From positions 1 to 64,000 of the forward strand of contig JANRJI010000077.1 in the NCBI GenBank assembly GCA_033764055.1: a stretch of 64,000 bases of DNA. Direction: 5' to 3'. Source of the DNA: Ga0077555 sp033764055 (GTDB taxonomy: Bacteria; Pseudomonadota; Alphaproteobacteria; Rhizobiales; Hyphomicrobiaceae). Position 1 is the first letter of the stretch; every line of letters starts with the position of its first letter. Below are positions 35,133 to 43,856 of the stretch, piece by piece. Below the pieces are notes generated by a model. The model was not told the origin of the DNA, made no database searches, and worked only from the letters and a program-made list of their open reading frames with translations. The position numbers and the translations under genes were made by a program.

Positions 35133-38100
35133 TCAGAGTGTTGTCGGGAGCGTCGTCAGCTGGTCCAATGTGACGAGCTCATAGCCCATGCTCTGCAGGC
35201 CCGGGATGATCTGGCTCAACGCCGACACCGTCTGCGAGCGATTGCCCCCGCCGTCGTGCATCAGCACGACGCCCTGATCGGTGGCGCCCGCGAGCACGCT
35301 CTGGACAATCGCGTTGACGCCCGGCATGGCCCAGTCGTTGGTATCCACGGTCCACAGGACCATCTGCATGCCCAGAGCGTCGACAACCGATTCGACCTCC
35401 GCGTCGTAGCTGCCGTAGGGAGGGCGGAAATACGCCGGACGCTCGCCGATCGCATTGAAGATGGCGTCGCTCGTCCGCGTCAGCTGGCTCGTGATCTGGC
35501 TGGCATTGAGCGTCGTCAGATCCGGATGGTCGTAGGAGTGGTTCGCGACGAGATGCCCTGCTGCGGCAATGCTCTGGACGACGCCCGGCCGCTCCTCGAC
35601 CTCCTGCCCGAGCACGAAGAACGTCGCGGGTACGTTCCAGGTGGCGAGCACGGACAGCACCTGCGCTGTATAAGTGGGGTCCGGCCCGTCGTCGAACGTG
35701 AGCGCTATCCGTCGCGTCGCGGCCGCCAGAAGCTGGAAATTGTCGGCCGCGGAATCATATGTCACCGAGCCGACGCCGGCGAGGCCGATATCGAAATCGA
35801 GCCCGGCCGTGAAGGCCCGATCGCCATTGACGTCGATCTGCAAGTGGCCACCCGTGAAGCGAACCGAGTTGCTGGCGTCGAAAGTGGCTCCGACCGGTGT
35901 ATTGGCGGTGAGCGCGGCCAGCGTCTGGCCGCCGATACGCAGCACACCCTCCAAGGCCGCCGAGAGGTCGATCCGGTCGCCGGCACCCGACACGACCGTG
36001 TCGCTCTGTCCAGCGCCGACGTCATTGCCGACGAAGTCCGTCGCGAGATAGCGGTAGATGTCGCCACCCGCCCCGCCCGTCAGGGTGTCGTTGCCGACGC
36101 CGCCGGTCAGCGTGTCGTCCCCGCCACCGCCGTCCAGCCGGTCGTTGCCGTCGAGGCCGAGCAGCGAGTTCGCACCGGCCAGGCCCGTGAGCACATCGGC
36201 CTCCGACGTACCCGTGATGGTGGCGGCATTCGAGGCAGGCGGCGAGATACCGGCGACATCCGTCACGGTGACGGCCAAAGCCAGCGTATCGGCCCCGCCG
36301 AGGCCATCGGTCACGCCAACCACCAGATTGTAGACATTGTTGGCGCCGGCATCGCGAGGCGCCTCGAAATCGGGAGCCGCCAGGAACGACAAGGCTCCGG
36401 TGCTTTGGCCGATCCCGAACAGCGCCGCATCGGCACCGCCAATGATCGCATAGGCGAGCGTCTGCCCGGGATCTGCGTCGCCCGCGGTGACCGTCACCAC
36501 GGCGGTGTTGTTCTCGGCGACCGTGAGACTCGCCGCCGTTGTGATATCCGGCGGGGCGTTCAGCCGGTAGACGACGGCAGCGCTCGTCGCGGTGTTGCCT
36601 GCATCGTCCCTCGCCTGTGCGACGAGGTTGTGGTCTCCGATCCCGCTCAGAGTGATGGCGGTGCTCCATGTGCCGCCAGCGCCAACCGTCGCCGTGCCGA
36701 GGACTGTGCTGCCTTCGCGCACCTCGACCGCGCTGCCGACCTCTGCAGTCCCTGAGATGATCTGCGCGGGGCTGCCGACGAGACCTCCGGTGGACGTCAC
36801 GGCGACGGCCGGCGCTGATGTGTCGACGGTCAGCGTCCGCGACGCCGACGCCGTGTTGCCGGCGGCGTCGGTCGCCACGGCCGTGACGAAAAGCACGCCA
36901 TCCGTTGCCGGGGCCGCGATCGTCGTCGACCACTGGCCGCCGGCATCGATCGTCACCGCCGTGCCGTTGACCGTCAGCGTGGCGCCTGCGTCGGCCGTGC
37001 CGGTGACGAGGATGCCGTCGGCCGCCTCGGCTCCGTTGACGGTGTCGTCGCCGCCCTCGATCGCGGTGATCGCGACGGCCGGCGCCGATACGTCGAGCAG
37101 GCTCACCACGTCGGCCTCAGCGCCGGTCCCGAACCGGATCCGTTCGATGCCTTCGAGGGTATCCAGCTCGCCCCCTGTGCCGAGGTGGGTGGCCGTGAAA
37201 CTCGCGAGCGTTCCTGAAAAGGCGTAGTCAGAGAGCTCGCCGGCGAGAACCGCCGTATCGACCCCGCCTCCACCGACCAGCGTGTCCGATCCGAGCCCAC
37301 CGGTCAGCGTATCGTTGCCCTCACCGCCGTCGAGGCGGTTGATGCCTGCATTGCCGAAAATCTCGTTGTCGAGCGCGTTGCCGGTGCCGTTGAGCCCCGC
37401 GTCGGACAGGATGAGGCGCTCGACGAAATTGCCGAGCGTGCAGTCGATCCGAGCGCGAACCGTATCGGTGCCGTTGCCGGCGACCTCGCCCACGACATCG
37501 GCAACGTTGTCCACGATGTAGGTGTCATCGCCTGCGTGGCCGAACATGCGATCGGCGCCGCCGCGACCGTCGAGCACGTTGTTGCCGGCATTGCCGATCA
37601 GCGAGTTGACCTGCGCGTTGCCAGAGCCGTTGAGATGGTCGGTGCCTTCGAGGATCAGATTCTCGACATTGGCAAACAACGCCTTCGAGATCGTCGCCCG
37701 TACCAGGTCGGTTCCCCGGCCCGAGGCTTCGCCCACGAGGTCGCCGGCATCGTCGACGTAGTAGGTATCGTTGCCGCTGTGACCGAACATGCGGTCCGCC
37801 CCACCCCGGCCGTCGAGCACGTTGCGCCCGGCATTGCCGATCAGCGAGTTGGCGCCGTCATTGCCCGTCCCGTCGATGTTGGCGGATCCCTGCAGAATCA
37901 GATTCTCGACCTCGGCCGGAAGTGCATAGGAGACCGGCGAATAGACGAGATCTCGGCCTTCTCCGGCCAGCTCGGCAATGAAGTCGGTCGCCGCATCGAT
38001 GACGTAGATATCGTTGCCGGCTCCACCGATCATGTCGTCGGCGCCGAGCCCGCCAGTCAGCGCGTCGTCCCCGGGGCCGCCGTAGAGGATGTCGTCACCG

Positions 38101-38492
38101 TTGCCGCCGTCGATGGTATCGTTGCCATCGAGACCGTCGATGACGTCCGCCAGAGGCGTTCCGTCCAGTGCATTGGGCGCGCCATCGCCGGCGATCTCGT
38201 CGAGGTTCACAACCTCAATGGTCAGCGGGACGGTCAATGTGTTGGCAGTGCTGTCCGTCACCGTCACCGAGATTGCCATCGTCGGACTTGTCTCGAAGTC
38301 GATACCCGTGCCGTCGATGACACGGATCTCGTTTCCGACGATCTCGAAGGCGCCGGACGGATCCGACAAAGTGTAGATGAACGCATCACCCGGATCGGTA
38401 TCGTCGTTGGCCAGAATTGCCACCATGGCGCCCGGGCGCTCGCGCTCGCGGACCCTGCCGCCGGTCATGAAAATGGTCGTCGGCGTTGCCAT
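35133..38492 (-). CDS. RTX/cadherin/Ig-like exoprotein with C-terminal polysaccharide deacetylase
   Basis: 1119 residues without a classical signal peptide, as expected for type I secretion. A cadherin-like domain opens it. RTX repeats follow (GLDGNDTIDGGNGDDILYGG), then tandem ~81-residue units, each with NVLDGRGGADRMFGH and a GTGNA-type end. Ig-like repeats, a second cadherin-like unit and another RTX block come next. The last ~196 residues are a NodB domain with LTFDDGPDP, NHSYDHPDL, YFRPPYGSYD, LWTVDTNDW and VLMHDGGG. The catalytic domain takes the place where a secretion signal normally lies. It would act on extracellular glycans. The ATG at 38492 follows AGGGGG. Confidence 0.93.
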   Translation of the reverse strand: MATPTTIFMTGGRVRERERPGAMVAILANDDTDPGDAFIYTLSDPSGAFEIVGNEIRVIDGTGIDFETSPTMAISVTVTDSTANTLTVPLTIEVVNLDEIAGDGAPNALDGTPLADVIDGLDGNDTIDGGNGDDILYGGPGDDALTGGLGADDMIGGAGNDIYVIDAATDFIAELAGEGRDLVYSPVSYALPAEVENLILQGSANIDGTGNDGANSLIGNAGRNVLDGRGGADRMFGHSGNDTYYVDDAGDLVGEASGRGTDLVRATISKALFANVENLILEGTDHLNGSGNAQVNSLIGNAGNNVLDGRGGADRMFGHAGDDTYIVDNVADVVGEVAGNGTDTVRARIDCTLGNFVERLILSDAGLNGTGNALDNEIFGNAGINRLDGGEGNDTLTGGLGSDTLVGGGGVDTAVLAGELSDYAFSGTLASFTATHLGTGGELDTLEGIERIRFGTGAEADVVSLLDVSAPAVAITAIEGGDDTVNGAEAADGILVTGTADAGATLTVNGTAVTIDAGGQWSTTIAAPATDGVLFVTAVATDAAGNTASASRTLTVDTSAPAVAVTSTGGLVGSPAQIISGTAEVGSAVEVREGSTVLGTATVGAGGTWSTAITLSGIGDHNLVAQARDDAGNTATSAAVVYRLNAPPDITTAASLTVAENNTAVVTVTAGDADPGQTLAYAIIGGADAALFGIGQSTGALSFLAAPDFEAPRDAGANNVYNLVVGVTDGLGGADTLALAVTVTDVAGISPPASNAATITGTSEADVLTGLAGANSLLGLDGNDRLDGGGGDDTLTGGVGNDTLTGGAGGDIYRYLATDFVGNDVGAGQSDTVVSGAGDRIDLSAALEGVLRIGGQTLAALTANTPVGATFDASNSVRFTGGHLQIDVNGDRAFTAGLDFDIGLAGVGSVTYDSAADNFQLLAAATRRIALTFDDGPDPTYTAQVLSVLATWNVPATFFVLGQEVEERPGVVQSIAAAGHLVANHSYDHPDLTTLNASQITSQLTRTSDAIFNAIGERPAYFRPPYGSYDAEVESVVDALGMQMVLWTVDTNDWAMPGVNAIVQSVLAGATDQGVVLMHDGGGNRSQTVSALSQIIPGLQSMGYELVTLDQLTTLPTTL

Positions 38493-38836
38493 GGCATCCC
38501 CCTGACACGAACAGCTGCAAGTAGAGGCACCGCATTTCGCCGCCATCGGCAGTCGGAGCCAACGGGCGCAGACTGCATATTGGATCGCGCCAATCCGCAC
38601 TTCTCGCGATGCACCCGTCGTTTATCGGACACTGTGCATAGGCAATCTAGCCGCTATTCATACTGCTCATTTGAGCCCGCGCAAGTCCCGGGAGCTGAAT
38701 TGGCGCGGGCGCATCGTCATCCGGCAGTCCATTGGTCTGGCGGAGCCGATTCAGAGGCTCCACAATGAGCCGAGGCTGCACGGCTACGTCCGTGAAGCCG
38801 GAGCAGAGATGTCGAGAGGCGAGAAGGAGCCCAGCC
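38493..38836. other. Divergent intergenic region, RTX-deacetylase / SDR
   Basis: 344 bases between two divergent starts. It should hold both promoters. I see an A/T-richer stretch near 38570-38670 but no ORF, RNA gene or strong hairpin. Confidence 0.4.
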
Positions 38837-39607
38837 ATGAGACTGAAGGACAAAGTCGCGCTCGTGACCGGCGCCGGTGGCGGCCTCGGGACCGCGATCG
38901 CCAAGCGCTATGCAGCAGAGGGGGCATCGGTTCTGTGCTCCGACCGCGACCTCGCCAGGGCAGAGGCGACGGCAAGTGCGATCAGGTCCTCGGGTGGCAA
39001 GTCGAGCGCCTTCCGGGCCGATGTCGCCGACCCGGCGCAGTGCACAGCCCAGGTCACGGAGACCGTGACACGCTTCGGCCGCATCGATGTCGTCGTCAAC
39101 AATGCCGGCATCGGCCTGCACAAGCTGGCGCTCGATACCAGCCTCGACGACTGGAACCGGGTGCTCGCGATCAATCTGACCGGCTCCTTCCTCACCGCCC
39201 AGGCAGCGGCACGCGAGATGGTCCGCCAAGGCGGCGGACGCATCATCCAGATCGGCTCCATCTCAGGCCAGCGCGGCAACATGGGCGGTGTCGCCTATGG
39301 CGCCTCCAAGGCCGCCGTCATGCACGTCTGCAAGGTTCTCGCCGTCGAGCTGTCGAGCCAGGGCGTGATGGTCAACGCCATCGCACCCGGTCCGATCGAG
39401 ACGGGCATCAGTCATCACGGTCCGTCGCGCAAGAAGGGCTATCTCGATCGCATTCCCACGCACACCTACGGCACAGTGGACGCGGTGGCCAGCGCTGCGC
39501 TCTACTTGGCGTCCGACGAATGCGCGTGGGTCACGGGCCATATCCTCAACGTCGATGGTGGGTATGGTGCGGCAGGCCTGGCCTACGATCCGACCGAGAT
39601 CCGCTGA
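38837..39607 (+). CDS. Short-chain dehydrogenase/reductase
   Basis: 256 residues, a classical SDR. VALVTGAGGGLGTAIAKRYA is the cofactor loop, VVNNAGIG and the IGSISGQ serine follow, and YGASKAAVMH is the catalytic YxxxK. VNAIAPGPIETGI and VTGHILNVDGGYGAAG complete it. An acidic residue (SDRD) after strand two suggests NAD preference. The ATG at 38837 follows GAAGGAG; longer in-frame starts lack a site. It converges with the carbamate kinase gene with a 9-base gap. The substrate is unknown. Confidence 0.92.
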   Translation: MRLKDKVALVTGAGGGLGTAIAKRYAAEGASVLCSDRDLARAEATASAIRSSGGKSSAFRADVADPAQCTAQVTETVTRFGRIDVVVNNAGIGLHKLALDTSLDDWNRVLAINLTGSFLTAQAAAREMVRQGGGRIIQIGSISGQRGNMGGVAYGASKAAVMHVCKVLAVELSSQGVMVNAIAPGPIETGISHHGPSRKKGYLDRIPTHTYGTVDAVASAALYLASDECAWVTGHILNVDGGYGAAGLAYDPTEIR

Positions 39608-39616
39608 AGGGCGGCT

Positions 39617-40552
39617 TCAATCGCGCAGCACCAGCCCGCTCCACGCCGGCGTGACCGTCGTGCCTGCACCGCCCTGCACCAGCGCTGCAGCGTCCTCCAG
39701 CCGTCCGATGACGGCGCGGATGCCGGCACCACGCGCGACCTCGATGGCCGCTTCGATCTTGGGGCGCATGGAGCCGGCAGCAAAATTCCGAACATCGATG
39801 TCGTCCGGCCCGGCCGCGACGATCGCCCGCTGCCGGCTGGTGCCCCAATCCGCATAAACCGCGTCCACGTCGGTCAGCAGCAACAGGCAATCGGCGCGCA
39901 GCTCTTGAGCAAGCAAGGCGCTCGCTCGATCCTTGTCGATCACGCACTCGACCCCGTGCAGCAGGCCGTCGCCACCTCTGGCGACGGGAATGCCCCCGCC
40001 ACCGACGCAGACCACGATGATGCCACGCGACACCAGCAGCTCGATCACACCGATCTCTAGCACGGCTACGGGTGTCGGGGACGCTACGACGCGACGCCAG
40101 CCCGCGACGTCCCTCGTCACCGACCAGCCGTGCTCCGACGCTAGCCGTCGGGCCTCCGCCTCAGCGTAGAGGGGACCGATCGGCTTGCTCGGGCAAGCAA
40201 ACGCGGGATCGGCCGGATCGACCAGGACTTGACTGAGGATCGATACGACCTGCCGTCCAGGCGGCAATGCGTTTCTCAACTCCCGCTCGATGAGGTAGCC
40301 GAGCATGCCCTCGGATTCGGCATTGAGCACGTCGAGCGACTGCTCGCTGCCCGGTGGGCCTGCCGCGCTCTGCAGCGCCAGGAGGCCAACCTGCGGACCG
40401 TTGCCGTGGGTGACGATCAGCTCGACGGGTCCGTCGCAGAGCGAGGCCAGCGCCCCGGCTGCGCGCCTCACGTTGGCCTGCTGGGCGGCATCGGTGAGTG
40501 GCTCGCCACGTCTGAGCAGGGCATTGCCGCCGAGTGCCGCGACGATGCGCAT
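39617..40552 (-). CDS. arcC: Carbamate kinase
   Basis: 311 residues of the amino-acid kinase fold: IVAALGGNALLRRGEPLT, VTHGNGPQVGLLALQ, CVGGGGIPVAR (nucleotide site), VIDKDRASALLAQEL, LLLLTDVDAVY and AGSMRPKIEAAIEVAR. It makes ATP from carbamoyl phosphate and ADP. There is no arcA/arcB; instead it starts one base after a cyclic-2,3-DPG-synthetase-like GTPase. That argues for a carbamoyl-phosphate-yielding catabolic route other than arginine deiminase. Confidence 0.93.
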   Translation of the reverse strand: MRIVAALGGNALLRRGEPLTDAAQQANVRRAAGALASLCDGPVELIVTHGNGPQVGLLALQSAAGPPGSEQSLDVLNAESEGMLGYLIERELRNALPPGRQVVSILSQVLVDPADPAFACPSKPIGPLYAEAEARRLASEHGWSVTRDVAGWRRVVASPTPVAVLEIGVIELLVSRGIIVVCVGGGGIPVARGGDGLLHGVECVIDKDRASALLAQELRADCLLLLTDVDAVYADWGTSRQRAIVAAGPDDIDVRNFAAGSMRPKIEAAIEVARGAGIRAVIGRLEDAAALVQGGAGTTVTPAWSGLVLRD

Positions 40553-40553
40553 G

Positions 40554-41906
40554 TCACCCCCGTCCAGTGAGGCCGCGTGCGCCGAGGAACCGCGACAGCG
40601 CTGCGGCCAGTGACGGCTCCCCGACCTCGCCATACTCGTAGCGGGCCCTTACCACCGGCTTGTCGATGGGGATGAGATGGCCGAGGTCGCTCGGTGTGCC
40701 CGAGACGATCACCTCGGCCGTCGAGCCGTTGATGGTGGCGGCGAGGTCCGCGAGCTGCGCGCTCGAATAGCCGAGTGCGGGCAGCACCTTGCCGATGTGC
40801 GGAAATTGCCGGAACGCATCGGCGATGCTTCCGGTCGCGGAAGTCCTCGGGTCGACGATCTCGGCAGCGCCCGCCTCCACCGCGGCGAGATATCCGGCGC
40901 CGTAAGCCATGCCGCCGTGGGTCAATGTCGGCCCGTCATCGATCGCCATCGCCCGCCGGCCCCGCACGAGCTCTGGCGCGTCCAGCGTGATGATCGATGC
41001 GCCGCGCACCATTGTCGCCGACGGGGCGAGCGCCTGCGCCGTCTCGGTCACGCGCCGGATGTCGACCGCATTCGCGGAGTTCGACTTGGCGACCACGACG
41101 ACGTCGGCCATGCGCAACACAGCCTCGCCGGGATGATGCGTGGTCTCGTGACCGGGGCGCAGCGGATCGACGAGCACGATCTGCAGGTCCGGCCTGATGA
41201 AGGAGAAATCGTTGTTGCCGCCGTCCCACAGGATGACGTCGGCCTCCCGCTCGGCGGCCTCGAGAATGCGCTCGTAGTCGGCACCGGCGAAAACCAGATT
41301 GCCGATGGCGAGATGCGGCTCGTACTCCTCGCGCTCCTCGATCGTGCAGTGCGCCGCATGGAGGTCGGCGAGGCAGGCGAACCGCTGCACCGCCTGGCTC
41401 GCGAGGTTGCCGTAGGGCATCGGGTGGCGGATGGCGACGACGCGCAGGCCGTGCTCCTTGAGCCGGCGCGACACCCACCGCGCCACCTGGGACTTGCCGA
41501 CGCCGGTCCGCACCGCACAGACCGCGATCACCGGCACATGCCCGCGCAGCATGGTGCTATTGGGCCCGAGCAGCCTGAAGTCTGCCCCCGCCGCGAGGGC
41601 AATCGAGGCCTTGTGCATGACGAGCGCTTGCTCGACGTCGCTGTAGGCGAACACCACCTCGTCGACAGCATGCCTCCGGCAGATCTCAGTCAGCTCCGTT
41701 TCATCGAGAATCGGAACGCCGGACGGATATCTGGAGCCGGCGAGGCTCGGCGGATAGCGGCGATCGGCGATGCCCGGTATCTGCGCTGCGGTGAAGGCCA
41801 CGACCTCGCTGCCGGGATCGTCGCGATAGACCACATTGAAGTTGTGGAAGTCACGACCGGCCGCACCCATGATCACGATGCGCCTCGGCCCTGTGGCCCG
41901 TGCCAT
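40554..41906 (-). CDS. Cyclic 2,3-diphosphoglycerate synthetase-like GTPase
   Basis: 450 residues. A Rossmann-like N-terminal part (RRIVIMGAAGRDFHNFNVVYRDD, VVAFTAAQIPGIADRRYPP) is followed by a P-loop domain with VCAVRTGVGKSQVARW at about residue 130. Then come RHPMPYGNLASQAVQRF and EADVILWDGGNNDF. It resembles archaeal cyclic 2,3-DPG synthetase and its bacterial relatives, often labelled GTPase. The bacterial function is not established. It is coupled to carbamate kinase (one-base gap), so a role in handling a carbamoyl or phosphorylated intermediate is a reasonable inference. The ATG at 41906 is chosen over an in-frame start at 41951. Confidence 0.85.
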   Translation of the reverse strand: MARATGPRRIVIMGAAGRDFHNFNVVYRDDPGSEVVAFTAAQIPGIADRRYPPSLAGSRYPSGVPILDETELTEICRRHAVDEVVFAYSDVEQALVMHKASIALAAGADFRLLGPNSTMLRGHVPVIAVCAVRTGVGKSQVARWVSRRLKEHGLRVVAIRHPMPYGNLASQAVQRFACLADLHAAHCTIEEREEYEPHLAIGNLVFAGADYERILEAAEREADVILWDGGNNDFSFIRPDLQIVLVDPLRPGHETTHHPGEAVLRMADVVVVAKSNSANAVDIRRVTETAQALAPSATMVRGASIITLDAPELVRGRRAMAIDDGPTLTHGGMAYGAGYLAAVEAGAAEIVDPRTSATGSIADAFRQFPHIGKVLPALGYSSAQLADLAATINGSTAEVIVSGTPSDLGHLIPIDKPVVRARYEYGEVGEPSLAAALSRFLGARGLTGRG

Positions 41907-42026
41907 GCTCACCGCCACTGCTCGAAATCCTGCGGGTCGCCGCCTGTGCAACCGGCTGATCCCCGTTCCCAGCAGATGGCGCTCGAGCCGTCATCCTCCG
42001 CCATGACGAACGTCAAGCCACCGGCA

Positions 42027-43217
42027 CTACACGATTCCGTTGGCACGAAGCTTGGCGATGTCCGCCTCCCCGAGGCCCAGACCACGCAGAACCTCCTCGG
42101 TGTGTGCGCCGAGACCGGGAGCGGCGCGGGTCGGCAATGTCTCGCCTGGTACCCGGATCGGGCTCGCCAACATACGCACCTCGCCCTCCTGCGGCGAGCG
42201 GGCAAAACTGCGAACGCCCTCTCGCTCGGCGACGAAAGGATTGTCGAGCGCCTGGGCGATATCGAGCACGGGTGCAGCCGGCACCTTGCCGGCGAACACT
42301 GTCATCCATGCGTCCGTGGTACGCGCCGACAAGGCCTCGTCCAGCAGGCGGTTCAGCTCGTCGCGGTTGTCGAGGCGTGCCTTGAACGTCGCGTAGCGCG
42401 CGTCGTGCACCCACTCCGGCCGGCCGATCACCTCGCACAGTGGAGCCCAGAAGTTCTCCTTGTTGCACATGATGAAGATCCAGCCGTCCTGCGTCCGATA
42501 AAGCTGGCTCGGGACCAGCGACGGGTGGCCCGAGCGCGGCTCCCTTCCCTGTACGTGCCCGTTGCTCAGGTACCAGACGGAGAGATAGGACAGGTTGTGC
42601 AGCGCCGTGTCGAACAGCGACACGTCGACGTCTTGCCCACGCCCTGACGCACGCGCGCCGATGATCGACGACGTCATGGCGAAGACAGTCATCAAGCCGG
42701 TCATGAAGTCGACGATGGAAAGCCCCCTGCGCGAGGGTGGCCCGTCCGGCTCGCCCGTCACCGAGAGATAGCCCGCCTCCGCCTGCATCAGGTAGTCGAA
42801 GCCGGGCCAGCTCCTGCGCGAGCCTGTCCGGCCATAGGCAGACAGGTGCGCGCAGACGATCCTCGGGTTCACTGCGGCGAGCTGTGCATAGGTCAGCCCC
42901 AGCTTCTCCGGCTGGTCGCCGCGGAGGTTGTTCAGCACGGCATCGGCGCCCGTTGCGAGCCGGCGGAGGATGTCGGCCCCCTCCGCGCTCTTCAGATCGA
43001 GCGTGATGGAGCGCTTGTTGCGGTTGAATGCCTGGAAGAAGTGGCTGTCTCCAGGTGCGAAGAAGTGAGGCCCGACGCGGCGGCCGAGCTCGCCCTCGCC
43101 GCCCGGGGGCTCGATCTTGATCACGTCGGCGCCGAGGTCGCCACACAGCATCGAGCCGAACGGGCCGGCGCCATATTGCTCGACGGCAAGGATGGTGACA
43201 CCGGTGAGGGGGAGCAT
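42027..43217 (-). CDS. Family III CoA-transferase (CaiB/BaiF type)
   Basis: 396 residues. LTGVTILAVEQYGAGPFGSMLCGDLGADVIKIEPPGGEGELGR opens the fold. NKRSITLDLKSAEG and RIVCAHLSAYGRTG follow, and the catalytic Asp lies in RGLSIVDFMTGL. It moves CoA from an acyl-CoA donor to an organic acid. It sits in a minus-strand run with a MaoC hydratase and an acyl-CoA dehydrogenase, which suggests activation of an organic acid for beta-oxidation-like breakdown. Confidence 0.93.
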   Translation of the reverse strand: MLPLTGVTILAVEQYGAGPFGSMLCGDLGADVIKIEPPGGEGELGRRVGPHFFAPGDSHFFQAFNRNKRSITLDLKSAEGADILRRLATGADAVLNNLRGDQPEKLGLTYAQLAAVNPRIVCAHLSAYGRTGSRRSWPGFDYLMQAEAGYLSVTGEPDGPPSRRGLSIVDFMTGLMTVFAMTSSIIGARASGRGQDVDVSLFDTALHNLSYLSVWYLSNGHVQGREPRSGHPSLVPSQLYRTQDGWIFIMCNKENFWAPLCEVIGRPEWVHDARYATFKARLDNRDELNRLLDEALSARTTDAWMTVFAGKVPAAPVLDIAQALDNPFVAEREGVRSFARSPQEGEVRMLASPIRVPGETLPTRAAPGLGAHTEEVLRGLGLGEADIAKLRANGIV

Positions 43218-43268
43218 CGCGAAGGCCTCCTGTCGTGCGACCGCGTTTCCTTCCGGCTTGCGGTGCTG

Positions 43269-43856
43269 TCAGCGGCCCATCTGCCACCTGGACAACGCCT
43301 CGCTCGGATAGACCAGCTGCGCAATATTGAGGACGAGACTGTCACGGATCATGTAGCCGGCGAACACCTCCGAGCCGGCGGCCAGGAGCACGATGATGGC
43401 CACTGGCAGGCGCAAGGCCAGCCCAACGCCCGCAGCCGCGGCCAGCGTATCGGCGACGGAATTCACGACGCTGTCCCCGTAGTATCCTCGTGCCACCGCC
43501 GACTGGCGATACCGGTCGATGATGAGCGGCGTGTTCTCGAGCACCTCCCAGCCGGCCTCGAGAGCGATGGCGGCCACCAGCACGGCCGCCACCGACCATC
43601 CTGGCGCGAGCAGCCTGATCAGGTAGTAGAAGGCGAAGCCGTGGAGAACGTGCGTGTAGGAGTACCAGTCCAGCAGGTGCTGCGAGGTCTCGGAACCAGA
43701 CGGATTTGCGTACCACAGAGAGACGTACCCGCATCGGCAGATCGCCGGCGACCCGATGGCAAGTAGCGCAACCGCCTGGAGGGCAAGCAGCAGCCCGATG
43801 CCGAGCACAGCCGTGCCAAGCTCGTGCTCGGATCTCTCCTGAAGCCCCTGCCGCAT
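43269..43856 (-). CDS. DUF2585 (UPF0314) membrane protein
   Basis: 195 residues with about five membrane helices. AICRCGYVSLWYANPSGSETSQHLLDWYSYTHVLHGFAFY, LEAGWEVLENTPLIIDRYR and SVVNSVADTLAAAAG are the signature of this alphaproteobacterial inner-membrane family. Conserved Cys, His, Glu and Asp residues suggest a catalytic or metal role, but none is proven. Its start overlaps the acyl-CoA dehydrogenase stop by one base (TGATG). Confidence 0.9.
   Translation of the reverse strand: MRQGLQERSEHELGTAVLGIGLLLALQAVALLAIGSPAICRCGYVSLWYANPSGSETSQHLLDWYSYTHVLHGFAFYYLIRLLAPGWSVAAVLVAAIALEAGWEVLENTPLIIDRYRQSAVARGYYGDSVVNSVADTLAAAAGVGLALRLPVAIIVLLAAGSEVFAGYMIRDSLVLNIAQLVYPSEALSRWQMGR

Noticed and set aside
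37500..38100. DNA tandem repeats in the RTX-deacetylase as a phase-variation or recombination site
   Set aside because: The copies are diverged at DNA level; they are protein-level RTX repeats.
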